Assembly: GCA_016715205.1 (NCBI GenBank)
Contig: JADKBC010000002.1
Coordinates: forward strand, 124,001 to 188,000
Length of the DNA stretch: 64,000 bases
Source: Holophaga sp.
GTDB lineage: Bacteria > Acidobacteriota > Holophagae > Holophagales > Holophagaceae
Reading direction: 5' to 3'
This document shows positions 34,801 through 42,994 of the stretch, one piece after another. Every line of letters begins with the position of its first letter. Position 1 is the stretch's first letter. The position numbers and the translations under genes were made by a program. The notes under the pieces were generated by a model that was given only the letters and a program-made list of their open reading frames with translations, made no database searches and was not told the origin of the DNA.

Positions 34801-35312
34801 CGGGCCCTGGCCGCCCCATCGAGAAGATCTGGACTGCCCTGGAGAATCTGAAGGCCCCGGTGGAAGGGTCGGGTTCCCGCTGGCTGGAAATGGAATGGCA
34901 CCGGGCTCATGCCCTGCTGCTGATGGCTGCGCCGGAGGCCTCGGAAGCGGTGGTGGCAGAAGCCCTCTCGGCGTGGAGCGAAGTGCAGGCCGCGGCCCGG
35001 GAGTTGCGATTCCTGCCGGTGGCCCTGGAGGCCAGTGCCCAAAGCTCCGCGCTGTTGCTGAACCGTGGTGAAAAACTAGGCGCCCGATCCCGATTGCAGG
35101 ATGCCTTCGGTACCTTCCAGGAAATCTGGTCCCGGGTGCCCGAAGCTCATGGCATGGCCTTCCTCGGCCGACCTGACATGCATCGTTTTCGTCAGGCGGT
35201 GGAGGCCGCCGGGCTGCGGTTCATCCTCCCAGAGCGGGTGGACCCTCTGGCAGACTGGACCCCCACCCAGATCACCGCACCGCCGGTGGGGTCCTTGCGA
35301 GGCAATCCATGA
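31863..35312 (+). CDS. large ATPase-like (STAND-type) TPR protein with degenerate P-loop
   Basis: 1149 residues from the ATG at 31863; in-frame starts at 31782 (ATG) and 31743 (TTG) are possible, but the extra codons have poor GC3. The first ~190 residues (GRWYVPQSDLGEAGDSA, LLLQRWAV) vaguely recall a pseudokinase. Residues ~200-500 look like a STAND/AAA module: VLVLTGEEGLGQDP at the P-loop place lacks the Lys and Ser/Thr, and LHPRMLFVRDVDRAE resembles Walker B. From ~650 on it is a long helical TPR-like array (ALGRAHMLAGFQGKGIKAFE, LEQNLETSLQHLDNALARF). No DNA-binding or output domain is obvious. The stop overlaps panB by ATGA. The function is unknown; scaffold or regulator is possible. Confidence 0.6.
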   Translation: MSRDWLLGGRWYVPQSDLGEAGDSACSWHLVQAQEGGGSLLLQRWAVCPPSHELDKLRETYLQRFLEAEPLDPAFGRFGFGEDKAWFLQELPGLALSEVWPDWSPACRKAFLEHLKGLLLRNPHPRFLSPFAIRLHPGRILVPRALGEAPFAWKDFEAALELLKGSANQEGPRLWEQAPEISDDLARPIRGRSQELTYLKSLVFGLNAPAPMERVLVLTGEEGLGQDPLADWAAAAVETEGLWVAAYEVEHQEVAGNFLARLLQDLLRGFEADFYASRPETARILARRLESFAFLRGGRKATPGGAAVEPQEIQAAIEVFDFATSLHPRMLFVRDVDRAEEDLQRLLASLAVESKLPWFFTLTAVGQPGGLREFLGPLKGNPVVSFMTLSRMEDAGLGHVIADLLGPHIFPEAFRQGLLNASLGNPGLLRAILESAQLDGTLQWGPQGWTPAPGSLGGLKVHENLVVQILAGRLQRIGPLGLAVTRTLALADQPLEPRTLGMALGIAGDPLDEALRVAVSARLVHLKEGRAALADPRIQDLALSGNSISETRRLAKSLLRALGDEAGRPVLSVRLQSLASDDKSALAHVLRAIEQDPPPPQDAERVVNQALQLGPTPNQRARLWEFLADAWTLGTLGGRVPAAVLAMRSPLEFALESLGLAEAALSECPEKNDACRGQLARLLRKRALLELRLRDLPPAMRAIQAAAEVLTGLPHHPEQARLFLALGRAHMLAGFQGKGIKAFEEGLQVLGPEGQMGEPRDRFALLVELGQGQRQKGQFQRALATLQAAQRLLEREQDLEGRAEVQGALAQIRFAMGQPELAYEHLHDALHSARMLDDLERQAECHLDIGIFRSLEQNLETSLQHLDNALARFTALGNRVGGARARVWRARTLAAMGETVEAEMELLQVLSMPPERLTAAERGDFAFLQAEVASFRGSVEDAARSFKSAAHLFQETGLLWRERLARLRELQAEAHVTLAAGPGRPIEKIWTALENLKAPVEGSGSRWLEMEWHRAHALLLMAAPEASEAVVAEALSAWSEVQAAARELRFLPVALEASAQSSALLLNRGEKLGARSRLQDAFGTFQEIWSRVPEAHGMAFLGRPDMHRFRQAVEAAGLRFILPERVDPLADWTPTQITAPPVGSLRGNP

Positions 35313-36187
35313 GTCATCAGTCCCCCTCCAGGCCCCAGGTTTCTGTGCCTGACTTTGCGCGTTTCAAAGCCCAGGGTCGCCGCATCGTCATGACCACCGC
35401 CTATGATGTGCCCACCGCCCGCATCGCCGATGCCGCCGGGGTCGATGCCATCCTCGTGGGCGATAGCCTTGGCAACGTCTGCCTGGGGTTCGACAACACC
35501 CTGCCCGTGACCATGGAAATGATGCTCCATCACCTTCAGGCCGTGGCGCGGGCGCACCCACGGGCGCTGCTGTTGGCCGATATGCCCTACCTCAGCTATC
35601 ACATCGGCGTGGAAGACACCCTGCGAAACGGCGGTGCCTTCATGCGGGCGGGCGCCCAGGGCGTGAAGCTGGAGGGTGGCAGCCCCCGGTTGGCCATGGT
35701 GCGGGCCCTGGTGGGGGCCGAGATTCCCGTCCTTGGCCATCTGGGGCTGACGCCACAGTCCATCCATGCCATGGGTGGCTACAAAGTGCAGGCCAAGGAT
35801 GGACACGCTGCCTGCGCACTATTGGAAGATGCCCTGCGCCTGCAGGAAGCCGGTTGTTTCGGCATCGTGCTGGAGGGCATTCCCGCCGAGTTGGCGGCGA
35901 AAGTTACCGAGGCCGTGGAGATCCCCACCATTGGGATCGGGGCTGGCCCCGACTGTTCGGGACAGGTATTGGTTTTCCATGATTTGTTGGGCCTGATGCC
36001 CGGTCATACCCCCAAATTCGTGCGCAAATACCTGGATGGTTATACTTTGATGGTTGAGGCTATGTCTAGCTGGGCCAATGAGATACGCGAGGGTGACTTT
36101 CCTGGACCCGCCGAATCCTATATGCTGCCAGAGGCTACACGGAAGCTCTTGAACACATGGGCGCCCCCGGAACTTCAAGCGCCCTAG
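35309..36187 (+). CDS. panB: 3-methyl-2-oxobutanoate hydroxymethyltransferase
   Basis: 292 residues, TIM barrel. Signatures are ITTAYD-like VMTTAYDVPTARIAD, the metal Asp in LVGDSLGNVCLG, ADMPYLSY, AQGVKLEGG, GHLGLTPQSIHAMGGYKVQ and IGIGAGPDCSGQVLVFHD. PanB transfers a hydroxymethyl group from methylene-THF to ketoisovalerate, the first pantothenate step. Start overlaps the stop of the large TPR gene (ATGA). panC follows 27 bases later. Confidence 0.96.
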   Translation: MSHQSPSRPQVSVPDFARFKAQGRRIVMTTAYDVPTARIADAAGVDAILVGDSLGNVCLGFDNTLPVTMEMMLHHLQAVARAHPRALLLADMPYLSYHIGVEDTLRNGGAFMRAGAQGVKLEGGSPRLAMVRALVGAEIPVLGHLGLTPQSIHAMGGYKVQAKDGHAACALLEDALRLQEAGCFGIVLEGIPAELAAKVTEAVEIPTIGIGAGPDCSGQVLVFHDLLGLMPGHTPKFVRKYLDGYTLMVEAMSSWANEIREGDFPGPAESYMLPEATRKLLNTWAPPELQAP

Positions 36188-36214
36188 CCCCGCAGGTGAA
36201 CAGGAGTCGTCCCT

Positions 36215-37105
36215 TTGTCCATGCGCATTGTCCGAACCATCCCCGAATTGCGTGCCCTGCTGAAGGCGCTGCGCGAGGGCGGTTCGCGTATCGGTTTTGT
36301 GCCCACCATGGGCTACCTGCATGAGGGCCATGCGGCGCTCATCCGCCAGAGCACGGCGCGTTGCGATCACACGGTGGTGTCGGTTTTCGTGAATCCCACG
36401 CAGTTCTCCCCCTCCGAGGATCTGGCCCAGTATCCGCGAGATCTGGAACGGGATCAGGCCCTCTGTCTGAAGCATGGCGTATCCGTGCTCTTCATGCCCG
36501 AGCCCGCCGAGGTCTACCCCACGGGGTTCTGCACCTTCGTGGAGCCCGGTGAACTGGGCAACCTGCTCTGCGGTCAGTTTCGTCCTGGGCATTTCCGGGG
36601 CGTGGCCACGGTGGTCGCCAAGCTCTTCAACATGGTGCAGCCTGACTTGGCTTTCTTCGGTCAGAAAGATCTCCAGCAAACGGTGGTGATCAGCCGGGTG
36701 GTGCGGGATCTGAATCTGCCGGTGGATATCGTGGTGGCACCCACCATCCGCGAAGCTGATGGCTTGGCCATGAGCAGCCGGAACGCCTACCTCAGCCCTG
36801 AGGATCGGCTTCGTGCGGTCTGCCTGAGTCGCGGGCTCTTTGCCGCGGAAGAAGCCTTCCAGGGCGGTGAGCGCAACCCTGAACGCCTGTTGGCCATTGC
36901 CCGGGGGCATTTGACCACCGTAGACGAAATTCAGTATCTAGAATTGGTGGACACCCAGTCCCTGGAATCCGTGGGGAATGAGGTCACCCGCACCGCGGCG
37001 ATGTGCGTGGCCGTCATGGTCGGTAAAACCCGGCTGATCGACAACATTTTGCTGACGCCCGACCCGGATGCCGCCCAGTTTATAAGCCATTTGGAAATGG
37101 ATTAG
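36215..37105 (+). CDS. panC: pantothenate synthetase
   Basis: 296 residues. It shows the nucleotidyl-transferase motifs GFVPTMGYLHEGHAALI (HIGH-like), VVSVFVNPTQF, FGQKDLQQ and the KMSKS-like SSRNAYLSPEDR. PanC joins pantoate and beta-alanine with ATP. The start is TTG at 36215, eight bases after CAGGAG; the ATG at 36221 is 14 bases away, so the ribosome site favours TTG. The pathway's beta-alanine source, panD, follows after a 98-base gap. Confidence 0.95.
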   Translation: MSMRIVRTIPELRALLKALREGGSRIGFVPTMGYLHEGHAALIRQSTARCDHTVVSVFVNPTQFSPSEDLAQYPRDLERDQALCLKHGVSVLFMPEPAEVYPTGFCTFVEPGELGNLLCGQFRPGHFRGVATVVAKLFNMVQPDLAFFGQKDLQQTVVISRVVRDLNLPVDIVVAPTIREADGLAMSSRNAYLSPEDRLRAVCLSRGLFAAEEAFQGGERNPERLLAIARGHLTTVDEIQYLELVDTQSLESVGNEVTRTAAMCVAVMVGKTRLIDNILLTPDPDAAQFISHLEMD

Positions 37106-37203
37106 ACAGAATTGCGTTGAGTTTTTTTGGACTGCACCCCTGTGGGGCCGCATCCTATAGCTAGGCCGGGACCTCCCTGGGAGGCCTGGACCCGGAGGTG
37201 CCC

Positions 37204-37599
37204 ATGCTTCGACAATTCCTGCTCGGGAAAATCCATCGCGTCACCGTGACCAGGGCGGATCTGGATTACGTGGGTTCCATCACCATCGATCCCTTGCTGA
37301 TTGAGGCCGCAGGGTTCATGGAAAACGAAAAGATCGACATCTACGACATCACCAACGGATCCCGCCTTTCCACCTATGTCATCCCGGGCACCCCCGGATC
37401 GGGCGAAGTGGGAATCAATGGCGCCGCCGCCCACTTGGTTGCCAAGGGTGATCTTGTGATTTTGGCCGCCTACGGCTATCTGACCGAAGCGGAGGCTCAG
37501 CACCATAAGCCCAAAGTGGTCTTTGTGGACGCACGGAACCGGATGACCGCCAAGGAAAACCTGGAACGAACCCCTGCCGTGGTGGATGCCTTTGCGTAA
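37204..37599 (+). CDS. panD: aspartate 1-decarboxylase
   Basis: 131 residues. The self-cleavage site is YVGSITIDP, where the Gly-Ser bond is cut to give the pyruvoyl group. Other landmarks are LLGKIHRVTVTRADL, NGSRLSTYVIPG, NGAAAHL and VVFVDARNRM. It makes beta-alanine for panC. The ATG at 37204 is chosen because GGAGG lies five bases upstream; the GTG at 37198 is within that site. The gap before it contains CCTCCCTGGGAGG, a short hairpin next to the ribosome site that could influence translation. Confidence 0.95.
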   Translation: MLRQFLLGKIHRVTVTRADLDYVGSITIDPLLIEAAGFMENEKIDIYDITNGSRLSTYVIPGTPGSGEVGINGAAAHLVAKGDLVILAAYGYLTEAEAQHHKPKVVFVDARNRMTAKENLERTPAVVDAFA

Positions 37600-37733
37600 G
37601 CTTTTTTGCATGAAGCCTTCCCAGGGCTTTGAGGAACTGGTAAAAAAAGGAGGTCCCCCGGGCTGGTACGTCCCGGCGGGAAGTGGGAAGCCGCCCGCCG
37701 CGTCTTCGCCGAGTTCAAAGAGAGGTTTCAACT
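37600..37733 (+). other. 134-base leader region before ribonuclease G
   Basis: Between panD and rng. It holds AAGCTTTTTTGC just after panD, an A7 tract followed by GGAGG (about 37644-37655), and GC-rich repeats (cccgggctgg, gccgcccgccgcg). From ATG 37610 a frame reads MKPSQGFEELVKKGGPPGWY before it runs into rng; the next frame over reads GKWEAARRVFAEFKERFQ. No ribosome site fits 37610. It may be a decayed small gene or an mRNA leader. Confidence 0.25.
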
Positions 37734-39236
37734 ATGGAAGTCCGCCGGTCCCTGGTGGTCAACTCGACCCCCCTGGAGACGCGCATCGCCCTTCTTGAAA
37801 ACGGGCTTGTGTGCGAACTCTTCATCGAACGCAGTTCCCATGTCAGCCAGGTTGGCGATGTCTACAAAGGTCGCGTCGCCAAGCTTCTGCAAGGCATGCA
37901 GAGCGCCTTTGTGGCCATTGGCGGCGCCAAGGACGGGTTCCTGTACCTGGACGAACTGGAGGCCCATCGTCTTGGGGCCGAGGAGATCGCCGAGGAAGAG
38001 GACCAGGAAGCCGCCCTGGAGTTCGCCTCCCTGCCCGTAACCCTGCCCCCCGTTCGGGAAGGCGAGGAAGTGCTGGTGCAGGTGGTAAAAGATCCCATTG
38101 GCACCAAGGGGCCGCGCCTTTCTCGCCACATCAGCTTTCCGGGGCGCTTCCTTGTATTCATGCCAGGGATCGAGCACGTGGGCATCAGCCGCAAAATCAC
38201 CGATCCGGTGGAGCGGGAGCGCCTGCGGCAGCTCATCAAGGGCCACGCCTTGCCAGGCGAGGGGTTCATCGTGCGCACGGCGGCCATCGGCGAAAAGGAC
38301 GAAGATCTGGTTTCCGATGTGGCGGCCCTGCGCGAACTCTGGGCCGAAGTGCAAACCCGCAGCCTGGACTGCCATGCGCCATGCCTGGTCTGGCAGGATT
38401 CGGGTCTGCTCCAGAAAGTACTGCGCGATCTCTTCCGCGAAGAAGTGGCCAGCTTCTGGGTGGACCGCATCGACACTTACCAGGAGGTGGTGGATTTTGT
38501 GGGGCGCCTGCATCCCGAATGGGTGACTCGGGTGAAGCACTTCAGCAGCGATTTGCCGATTTTCGATGCCTTTGGTATTGAGAAAGAAGTTGAGGCGGCG
38601 CGCCAGCCCAAGGTGTTCCTCAAGCGGGGCGGTTCACTGGTGATCAATCAGACCGAAGCCCTGGTGAGCGTGGATGTGAACACCGGCAAATTCGTGGGGA
38701 AAAAAGACCTGGAAGAGACGGTCTACCTCACGAATCTCGATGCCATTCCCGAGGTGGTGCGCCAACTGCGGTTGCGGAACCTGGGCGGCATCATCGTCAT
38801 CGATTTCATCGACATGATGGACCCGCTGCATCGCGAGACCGTGATGAACCGACTCCAGGAAGAGCTGCAGCGGGACCGCAACCACGCGAGGGCCGTGGAA
38901 ATCAGTGAATTCGGCCTGGTGGAAATGACCCGCAAGCGCACGGGGCCAAGCCTGGATCGCATTCTCACCGCCGCCTGCCCCCACTGCGAAGGCTCAGGCC
39001 GGCGCATCAGCCCCGAGTCGGCCCTGCTAAGCATCTACCGAGAGCTGGCGCGGCAGGGCGAGAAGCTCCGAGGCAGCAACATCCGCATCACCATGCATCC
39101 CGAGTATCGTGCCGCCCTGCCATCGGAATCCAGGGATGGCGTGTTTCAGCTCGCGCGCGCCTTTGGGGCCCAGGTGACCTGGATCGACCACACGGAAGGC
39201 CCGGCGCATGCGGTGGGCTTTGAGGTTTGTCGCTGA
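37734..39236 (+). CDS. rng: ribonuclease G/E family endoribonuclease
   Basis: 500 residues. It has an N-terminal S1-like domain (VSQVGDVYKGRVAKLLQGMQSAFV), a 5'-sensor/RNase H-like part and the DNase I-like catalytic core, with metal Asp residues in VSVDVNTGKFVGKKDLEE and IIVIDFIDMMDP. The zinc link CPHCEGSGR follows near residue 420. Length fits RNase G rather than RNase E, since there is no long disordered tail. It cleaves single-stranded AU-rich RNA and helps mature 16S rRNA. The ATG at 37734 has AGAGG upstream. An acidic insertion (EEIAEEEDQEAALEF) lies within the S1 region. Confidence 0.93.
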   Translation: MEVRRSLVVNSTPLETRIALLENGLVCELFIERSSHVSQVGDVYKGRVAKLLQGMQSAFVAIGGAKDGFLYLDELEAHRLGAEEIAEEEDQEAALEFASLPVTLPPVREGEEVLVQVVKDPIGTKGPRLSRHISFPGRFLVFMPGIEHVGISRKITDPVERERLRQLIKGHALPGEGFIVRTAAIGEKDEDLVSDVAALRELWAEVQTRSLDCHAPCLVWQDSGLLQKVLRDLFREEVASFWVDRIDTYQEVVDFVGRLHPEWVTRVKHFSSDLPIFDAFGIEKEVEAARQPKVFLKRGGSLVINQTEALVSVDVNTGKFVGKKDLEETVYLTNLDAIPEVVRQLRLRNLGGIIVIDFIDMMDPLHRETVMNRLQEELQRDRNHARAVEISEFGLVEMTRKRTGPSLDRILTAACPHCEGSGRRISPESALLSIYRELARQGEKLRGSNIRITMHPEYRAALPSESRDGVFQLARAFGAQVTWIDHTEGPAHAVGFEVCR

Positions 39237-39254
39237 ATTTAGGGGAGTCCGGAC

Positions 39255-39698
39255 ATGCACACATCCGAGCGGTCGATCTTGAAGGATCAGGTGTTTCTTC
39301 GCATGGCGCTGGAGATTAGTCGTCTGGGAACCTGCTGTCGGCTGAAGGTGGGCTGCATTCTGTTGCGGCCCGATGGCGGCATTGCCTCCGGTGGTTTCAA
39401 CGGTGCGCTGCCAGGCATGCCCCACTGCACCCCAGAAACCTGCGGTCCCGACAAGCGGTGCCTGCATACCAGCCATGCGGAAGAGAACGCCCTGGGGTTT
39501 TCGGAGGGCCTGGTCTCCACGGCCTATGTGACCGATGAGCCTTGCCTCACTTGCACCCGGGCCCTGGTACGCCGGGGCGTGCGCCGGGTGGTATTCCTGC
39601 GCCCCTATACAAGTTTGGCCGAGCAGGAAAAGGCCGAGCGCAGCGCGATCCTTGGCCATTTCAATGTGCAGTGGGAACAGGTGAATCTGGAGGCATAG
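39255..39698 (+). CDS. zinc-dependent dCMP/cytidine deaminase family protein
   Basis: 147 residues. The zinc and proton-shuttle motif is SHAEENAL (His and Glu, about residue 75), with Cys ligands in TDEPCLTCTRALV (about 97). An extra Cys/His cluster, HCTPETCGPDKRCLH, resembles the second zinc site of dCMP deaminases and ComE-type proteins. It probably converts dCMP to dUMP for thymidylate synthesis; other nucleotide substrates are possible. GGGGAG precedes the ATG. It lies between rng and the agmatinase gene, same strand. Confidence 0.85.
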   Translation: MHTSERSILKDQVFLRMALEISRLGTCCRLKVGCILLRPDGGIASGGFNGALPGMPHCTPETCGPDKRCLHTSHAEENALGFSEGLVSTAYVTDEPCLTCTRALVRRGVRRVVFLRPYTSLAEQEKAERSAILGHFNVQWEQVNLEA

Positions 39699-39729
39699 AG
39701 CCTTCATCCGACGTTTTTCAGGAGCATTC

Positions 39730-40590
39730 ATGTCCCATGAATTCGTTCTTCCCCTTTTCCTTGGATCCTGTGAGCCGGAGGAAGCCGAGATCGCCCTGTT
39801 CGGCGTGTGCTGGGATGGCACCAGTTCCTTCAAGGCGGGCTCGCGGTTCGCGGGTTTCGCGGTGCGGGAGGCGTCCTTTGGTATGGAGGAATTCAGCTTC
39901 TATCAGCAGCGCAGCCTGCTCGATATCAAGTTTGCCGACTATGGCGATCTATTTCTGCCACCGGGGCAGAAAACGCGGGTGCTGGCTGATATCGAATCCG
40001 CCGTGAAGGAAATCCGCGCCAAGGGCCAGTTTCCCATCGCCTTTGGGGGTGAGCATCTGGTGGCACTGCCACTCATTCTCGCGGCCTTCGAGGAACATCC
40101 CGACATGGCCTTGGTGCACTTTGATGCCCACGCGGATCTGCGGCCGGATCTCTGGGGCGATACGCTGACCCACGCCACCATCATTGGCCGCGCGGCGGAT
40201 CGCATCGGCTATGAGAATCTTTTTCAGTTCGGCATTCGCAGTGGTTCGATCGAAGAGTGGCAGCTCGCGCAACACCACAAAACCATTCGTCCCTTCAGCC
40301 TGGAAGCCATCGACGAGGTGCTGGCCAAGCTTGGCGATCGGCCCATCTACATCACACTGGATATGGATGTACTGGATCCCAGCCTCTATCCGGGCACCGG
40401 TACGCCTGAGCCCGGTGGGATCGGCTGGGATCTGCTGATCGCAGGCCTGAAACGATTCCGTGGACGCAAGCTCGTGGGCATGGACTGCCTCGAACTGGCA
40501 CCCCACTACGATGCAACAGGCGTTTCTGCCATGACCATGGCCAAGACCCTGCGCGAAATGATCATCCTGGCGCAGGATCGAACGCGCTGA
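39730..40590 (+). CDS. speB: agmatinase/arginase family ureohydrolase
   Basis: 286 residues. The binuclear manganese motifs are AFGGEHLVALP, LVHFDAHADLRP (about residue 133) and ITLDMDVLDPSLYPGTGTPEPGG (about 215, landmark), then GMDCLELAPHYD. Length and the EPGGIGWDLL element favour agmatinase, which makes putrescine and urea from agmatine; the exact substrate is not provable here. AGGAG precedes the ATG by seven bases. It converges on the HU gene. Confidence 0.88.
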   Translation: MSHEFVLPLFLGSCEPEEAEIALFGVCWDGTSSFKAGSRFAGFAVREASFGMEEFSFYQQRSLLDIKFADYGDLFLPPGQKTRVLADIESAVKEIRAKGQFPIAFGGEHLVALPLILAAFEEHPDMALVHFDAHADLRPDLWGDTLTHATIIGRAADRIGYENLFQFGIRSGSIEEWQLAQHHKTIRPFSLEAIDEVLAKLGDRPIYITLDMDVLDPSLYPGTGTPEPGGIGWDLLIAGLKRFRGRKLVGMDCLELAPHYDATGVSAMTMAKTLREMIILAQDRTR

Positions 40591-40600
40591 GGCTCGCGGG

Positions 40601-40876
40601 CTATTTGACTTCGATGTCCCGCAGATCCTTGCCGGCCTTGAAGCGGATGCTCTTCCCCTTGGGGATTTCGACGCTTTGACCGGTCTTGATATTGCGGCCC
40701 AGGCCGCGCTTGCGGGGCCTTGGTTCGAACACGCCGAAGCCGCGGATCTCGATGCGCTCGCCGTCGAGCAGGGCATTCTTCATCCGATCCGTCAGGAGAT
40801 CCACCACCTGGAGCGCAGTGGCTTTGGAGACGGGCAGCGTCTGCATGAGGGCGTTCGCGATATCGATTTTGATCAT
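40601..40876 (-). CDS. HU/IHF family DNA-binding protein
   Basis: 91 residues. It has the HU fold: MIKIDIANALMQ, the helix ATALQVVDLLTDRMKNALLDG, the saddle IEIRGFGVFEPRPRKRGLGRN, and the DNA arm with IPKGKSIRFKAGKDLRD. The RNIKTGQSVEIPKG arm ending in the conserved Pro intercalates into DNA. It is a nucleoid architectural protein. The ATG at 40876 is chosen as the family start; upstream in-frame codons are not conserved-looking. Confidence 0.92.
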   Translation of the reverse strand: MIKIDIANALMQTLPVSKATALQVVDLLTDRMKNALLDGERIEIRGFGVFEPRPRKRGLGRNIKTGQSVEIPKGKSIRFKAGKDLRDIEVK

Positions 40877-40953
40877 GGAGGCCTCGGCCTTGGGGAGTCT
40901 CAAAGGTTTAGCAGGTCAGGAGGTAGGACGGAAGAGGGAATCCTGAATTTCCC

Positions 40954-42903
40954 TCACCACCTCGGATTTTTCGCGAGCAGTTCCCCTGCCTGAGCGGCTG
41001 GAAGCGGCCGGGAAAAGAAATAGCCCTGGCCTTGGTCGCAGTTGAGCGTCCGAAGGTGGTCAAGCTGCTCCTTGGTCTCGATGCCCTCGGCGGTCACGCG
41101 CATGCCCAGTGCCTTCGCCAACGAAATGACGGCGCCCACGATGGCGGTGCTCTCCGCATCCTTGCCCAGGCCGTCCACAAAGGTCTTGTCCACCTTGAGG
41201 GTGTCGACGGGAAAGCGCTTGAGGTAGCTGAGGGAACTGTAGCCCGTGCCGAAGTCATCGATGACCAGGTGAATATCCAGGCCCCGGAACACCTTCATGG
41301 CCTCCAGGCTGGCCTGGGGGTCACGCATCATGACGCTTTCGGTGATCTCCAACTTCAGGCAGGCGGCCAGGAAACCCGTGACCTCCAGGGCATCGGTGAC
41401 GGTGGCGATGAGTTCTCGCTGCTGGAACTGCCGGGCGGAAATATTCACGTTCATGAGGCGGGGTGGATCCGATGGGAAATCCGTGTGCCAGGCACTGGCC
41501 TGCCGAATGGCCTCCTCCAGCACCCATTTCCCGATGGGCACGATCAGGCCGGTTTCTTCGGCCAGGGGAATGAAATTCAAGGGCGGCACCATGCCCTTCT
41601 CAGGATGCTTCCAGCGGACCAGGGCCTCCCAGCCTTCAATCAGCCCTGTGCTCAAGGAGACTAGCGGTTGGTAGAAGAGGACAAATTCATTCCGTTCCAG
41701 GGCCCGCCGCAGTTCGCTTTCCAACTGGAAGCGTTCGACCGCCTGGGCATTCATGCTGGGATCAAAGATTTCGATGCTGCCCTCGCCCTTGGCCTTGGCG
41801 CGGTACATGGCCACTTCGGCATCCCGTACCAGGTCCGAAGGCGAGGTGCTGGCCAAGGTGCAAAGGGCCAGCCCCATGCTGCAACTGGCGAAAATTTCCT
41901 GATCCTGAAGGTGGAAGGGTTCAGCCATGCTTTCGGCCATCCGGTCGGCCACCCGCAGGGCATCACTGGCATTCACCAGGTCTTCAAACAGAATGACGAA
42001 TTCGTCGCCCCCCAGCCGGGCCACCGTATCTTCAGGTCGCACACACCCGCGCAGGCGCTTGGCCACCTGCACCAGCAGGCTATCGCCGGATTCATGGCCA
42101 AGGCTATCGTTCACGATCTTGAAACGATCCATATCCAGGAAAAGGACTGCCGTGGAAAGCTTCCGACGCTCGGTGCGGAGAATGGCCTGGGCCAGTCGTT
42201 CCATGAACAGGGTGCGGTTGGGCAGCGAGGTGAGCCGATCCCGGAAGGTCTGAATGGCCAGTTCCGTTTCGGCCGTGCGTTTCTTGGTGACGTCTTCGAA
42301 GGTGATGATGACCTGAATGACCTTCCCGGCTTCATCAAAGCGGGGCTCGGCGGAAACCGAAGCCCAGGCCCAGTCGCCATCGGCTTCATGCTCCACGCCT
42401 AAGACCACATCCAGGACCCGTTGCCCCGTGGCCAGGGCCCGCGTGAGGGGGCGGTCATGCAGTTCCATGGGGTTGCCATCGGGCTGGAGGATCAGGAAAT
42501 CGGGATTGGTCCAATCCATGCCCTTGGAGTGGTCTTGGGATAGCCCGAAGAAATCCAGGGCTTTCTGGTTGCAGTGGAGCAGATGGCCTGTGCCATCTGT
42601 GATGGCCGTACCCACTGGGAGCAGATTCAAGAAATGCATGAATTCGTCTTCGGCGTTGTCCCGCACAGCATCACCTGCGGCGGCAAGGCTGGCTTGGACA
42701 TGGGCGTGAATGAGGACGGCCGCGAGGATGCCGATCCCCCCAAGGCCCAACAGGAGCAGGCCCAGGCGTGATTCCTCGCCCACGAAGCGCCCCCCAAATC
42801 GCCACACCATGGCCACCCATAGCCCTGCCGCGATCGCAAAGACCGGAATCATCCAGAACGGCGGGCGTCGCTGAAAAGCCTTGGGCAGGTGGGTGGGGGT
42901 CAT
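40954..42903 (-). CDS. membrane PAS-GGDEF-EAL cyclic di-GMP protein
   Basis: 649 residues. Two N-terminal helices (about 17-34 and 47-66) are followed by a PAS domain (about 85-205: LLPVGTAITDGTGHLLHCNQ), a GGDEF domain with an intact GGDEF at about 300, and an EAL domain with intact EALVRW (about 415), DDFGTGYSSL and the KVDKTFV element. RPED lies five residues before GGDEF, which fits a product-inhibition I-site. Both catalytic sites look complete, so net cyclase or phosphodiesterase activity cannot be told. The signal is probably sensed by PAS or the membrane part. It is monocistronic. Confidence 0.93.
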   Translation of the reverse strand: MTPTHLPKAFQRRPPFWMIPVFAIAAGLWVAMVWRFGGRFVGEESRLGLLLLGLGGIGILAAVLIHAHVQASLAAAGDAVRDNAEDEFMHFLNLLPVGTAITDGTGHLLHCNQKALDFFGLSQDHSKGMDWTNPDFLILQPDGNPMELHDRPLTRALATGQRVLDVVLGVEHEADGDWAWASVSAEPRFDEAGKVIQVIITFEDVTKKRTAETELAIQTFRDRLTSLPNRTLFMERLAQAILRTERRKLSTAVLFLDMDRFKIVNDSLGHESGDSLLVQVAKRLRGCVRPEDTVARLGGDEFVILFEDLVNASDALRVADRMAESMAEPFHLQDQEIFASCSMGLALCTLASTSPSDLVRDAEVAMYRAKAKGEGSIEIFDPSMNAQAVERFQLESELRRALERNEFVLFYQPLVSLSTGLIEGWEALVRWKHPEKGMVPPLNFIPLAEETGLIVPIGKWVLEEAIRQASAWHTDFPSDPPRLMNVNISARQFQQRELIATVTDALEVTGFLAACLKLEITESVMMRDPQASLEAMKVFRGLDIHLVIDDFGTGYSSLSYLKRFPVDTLKVDKTFVDGLGKDAESTAIVGAVISLAKALGMRVTAEGIETKEQLDHLRTLNCDQGQGYFFSRPLPAAQAGELLAKNPRW

Positions 42904-42994
42904 CCAGGAACTTGGGAAAGGGTTGAAAGGGAGCCTACCCTATTTCTTTCGGGGATTCGGTCCCCAGGGTTAACTTGGTGAAGGGTAGTTTCTT

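Noticed and set aside
37106..37203. Promoter for panD at CATCCTATAGCT
   Set aside because: TATAGC resembles a -10 box, but the nearest -35-like TTGGAC is 23 bases away, and read-through from panC is enough to explain expression.
40601..40903. Longer HU start at 40903
   Set aside because: The extra nine residues are not HU-like, and the ATG at 40876 gives the standard family N-terminus.
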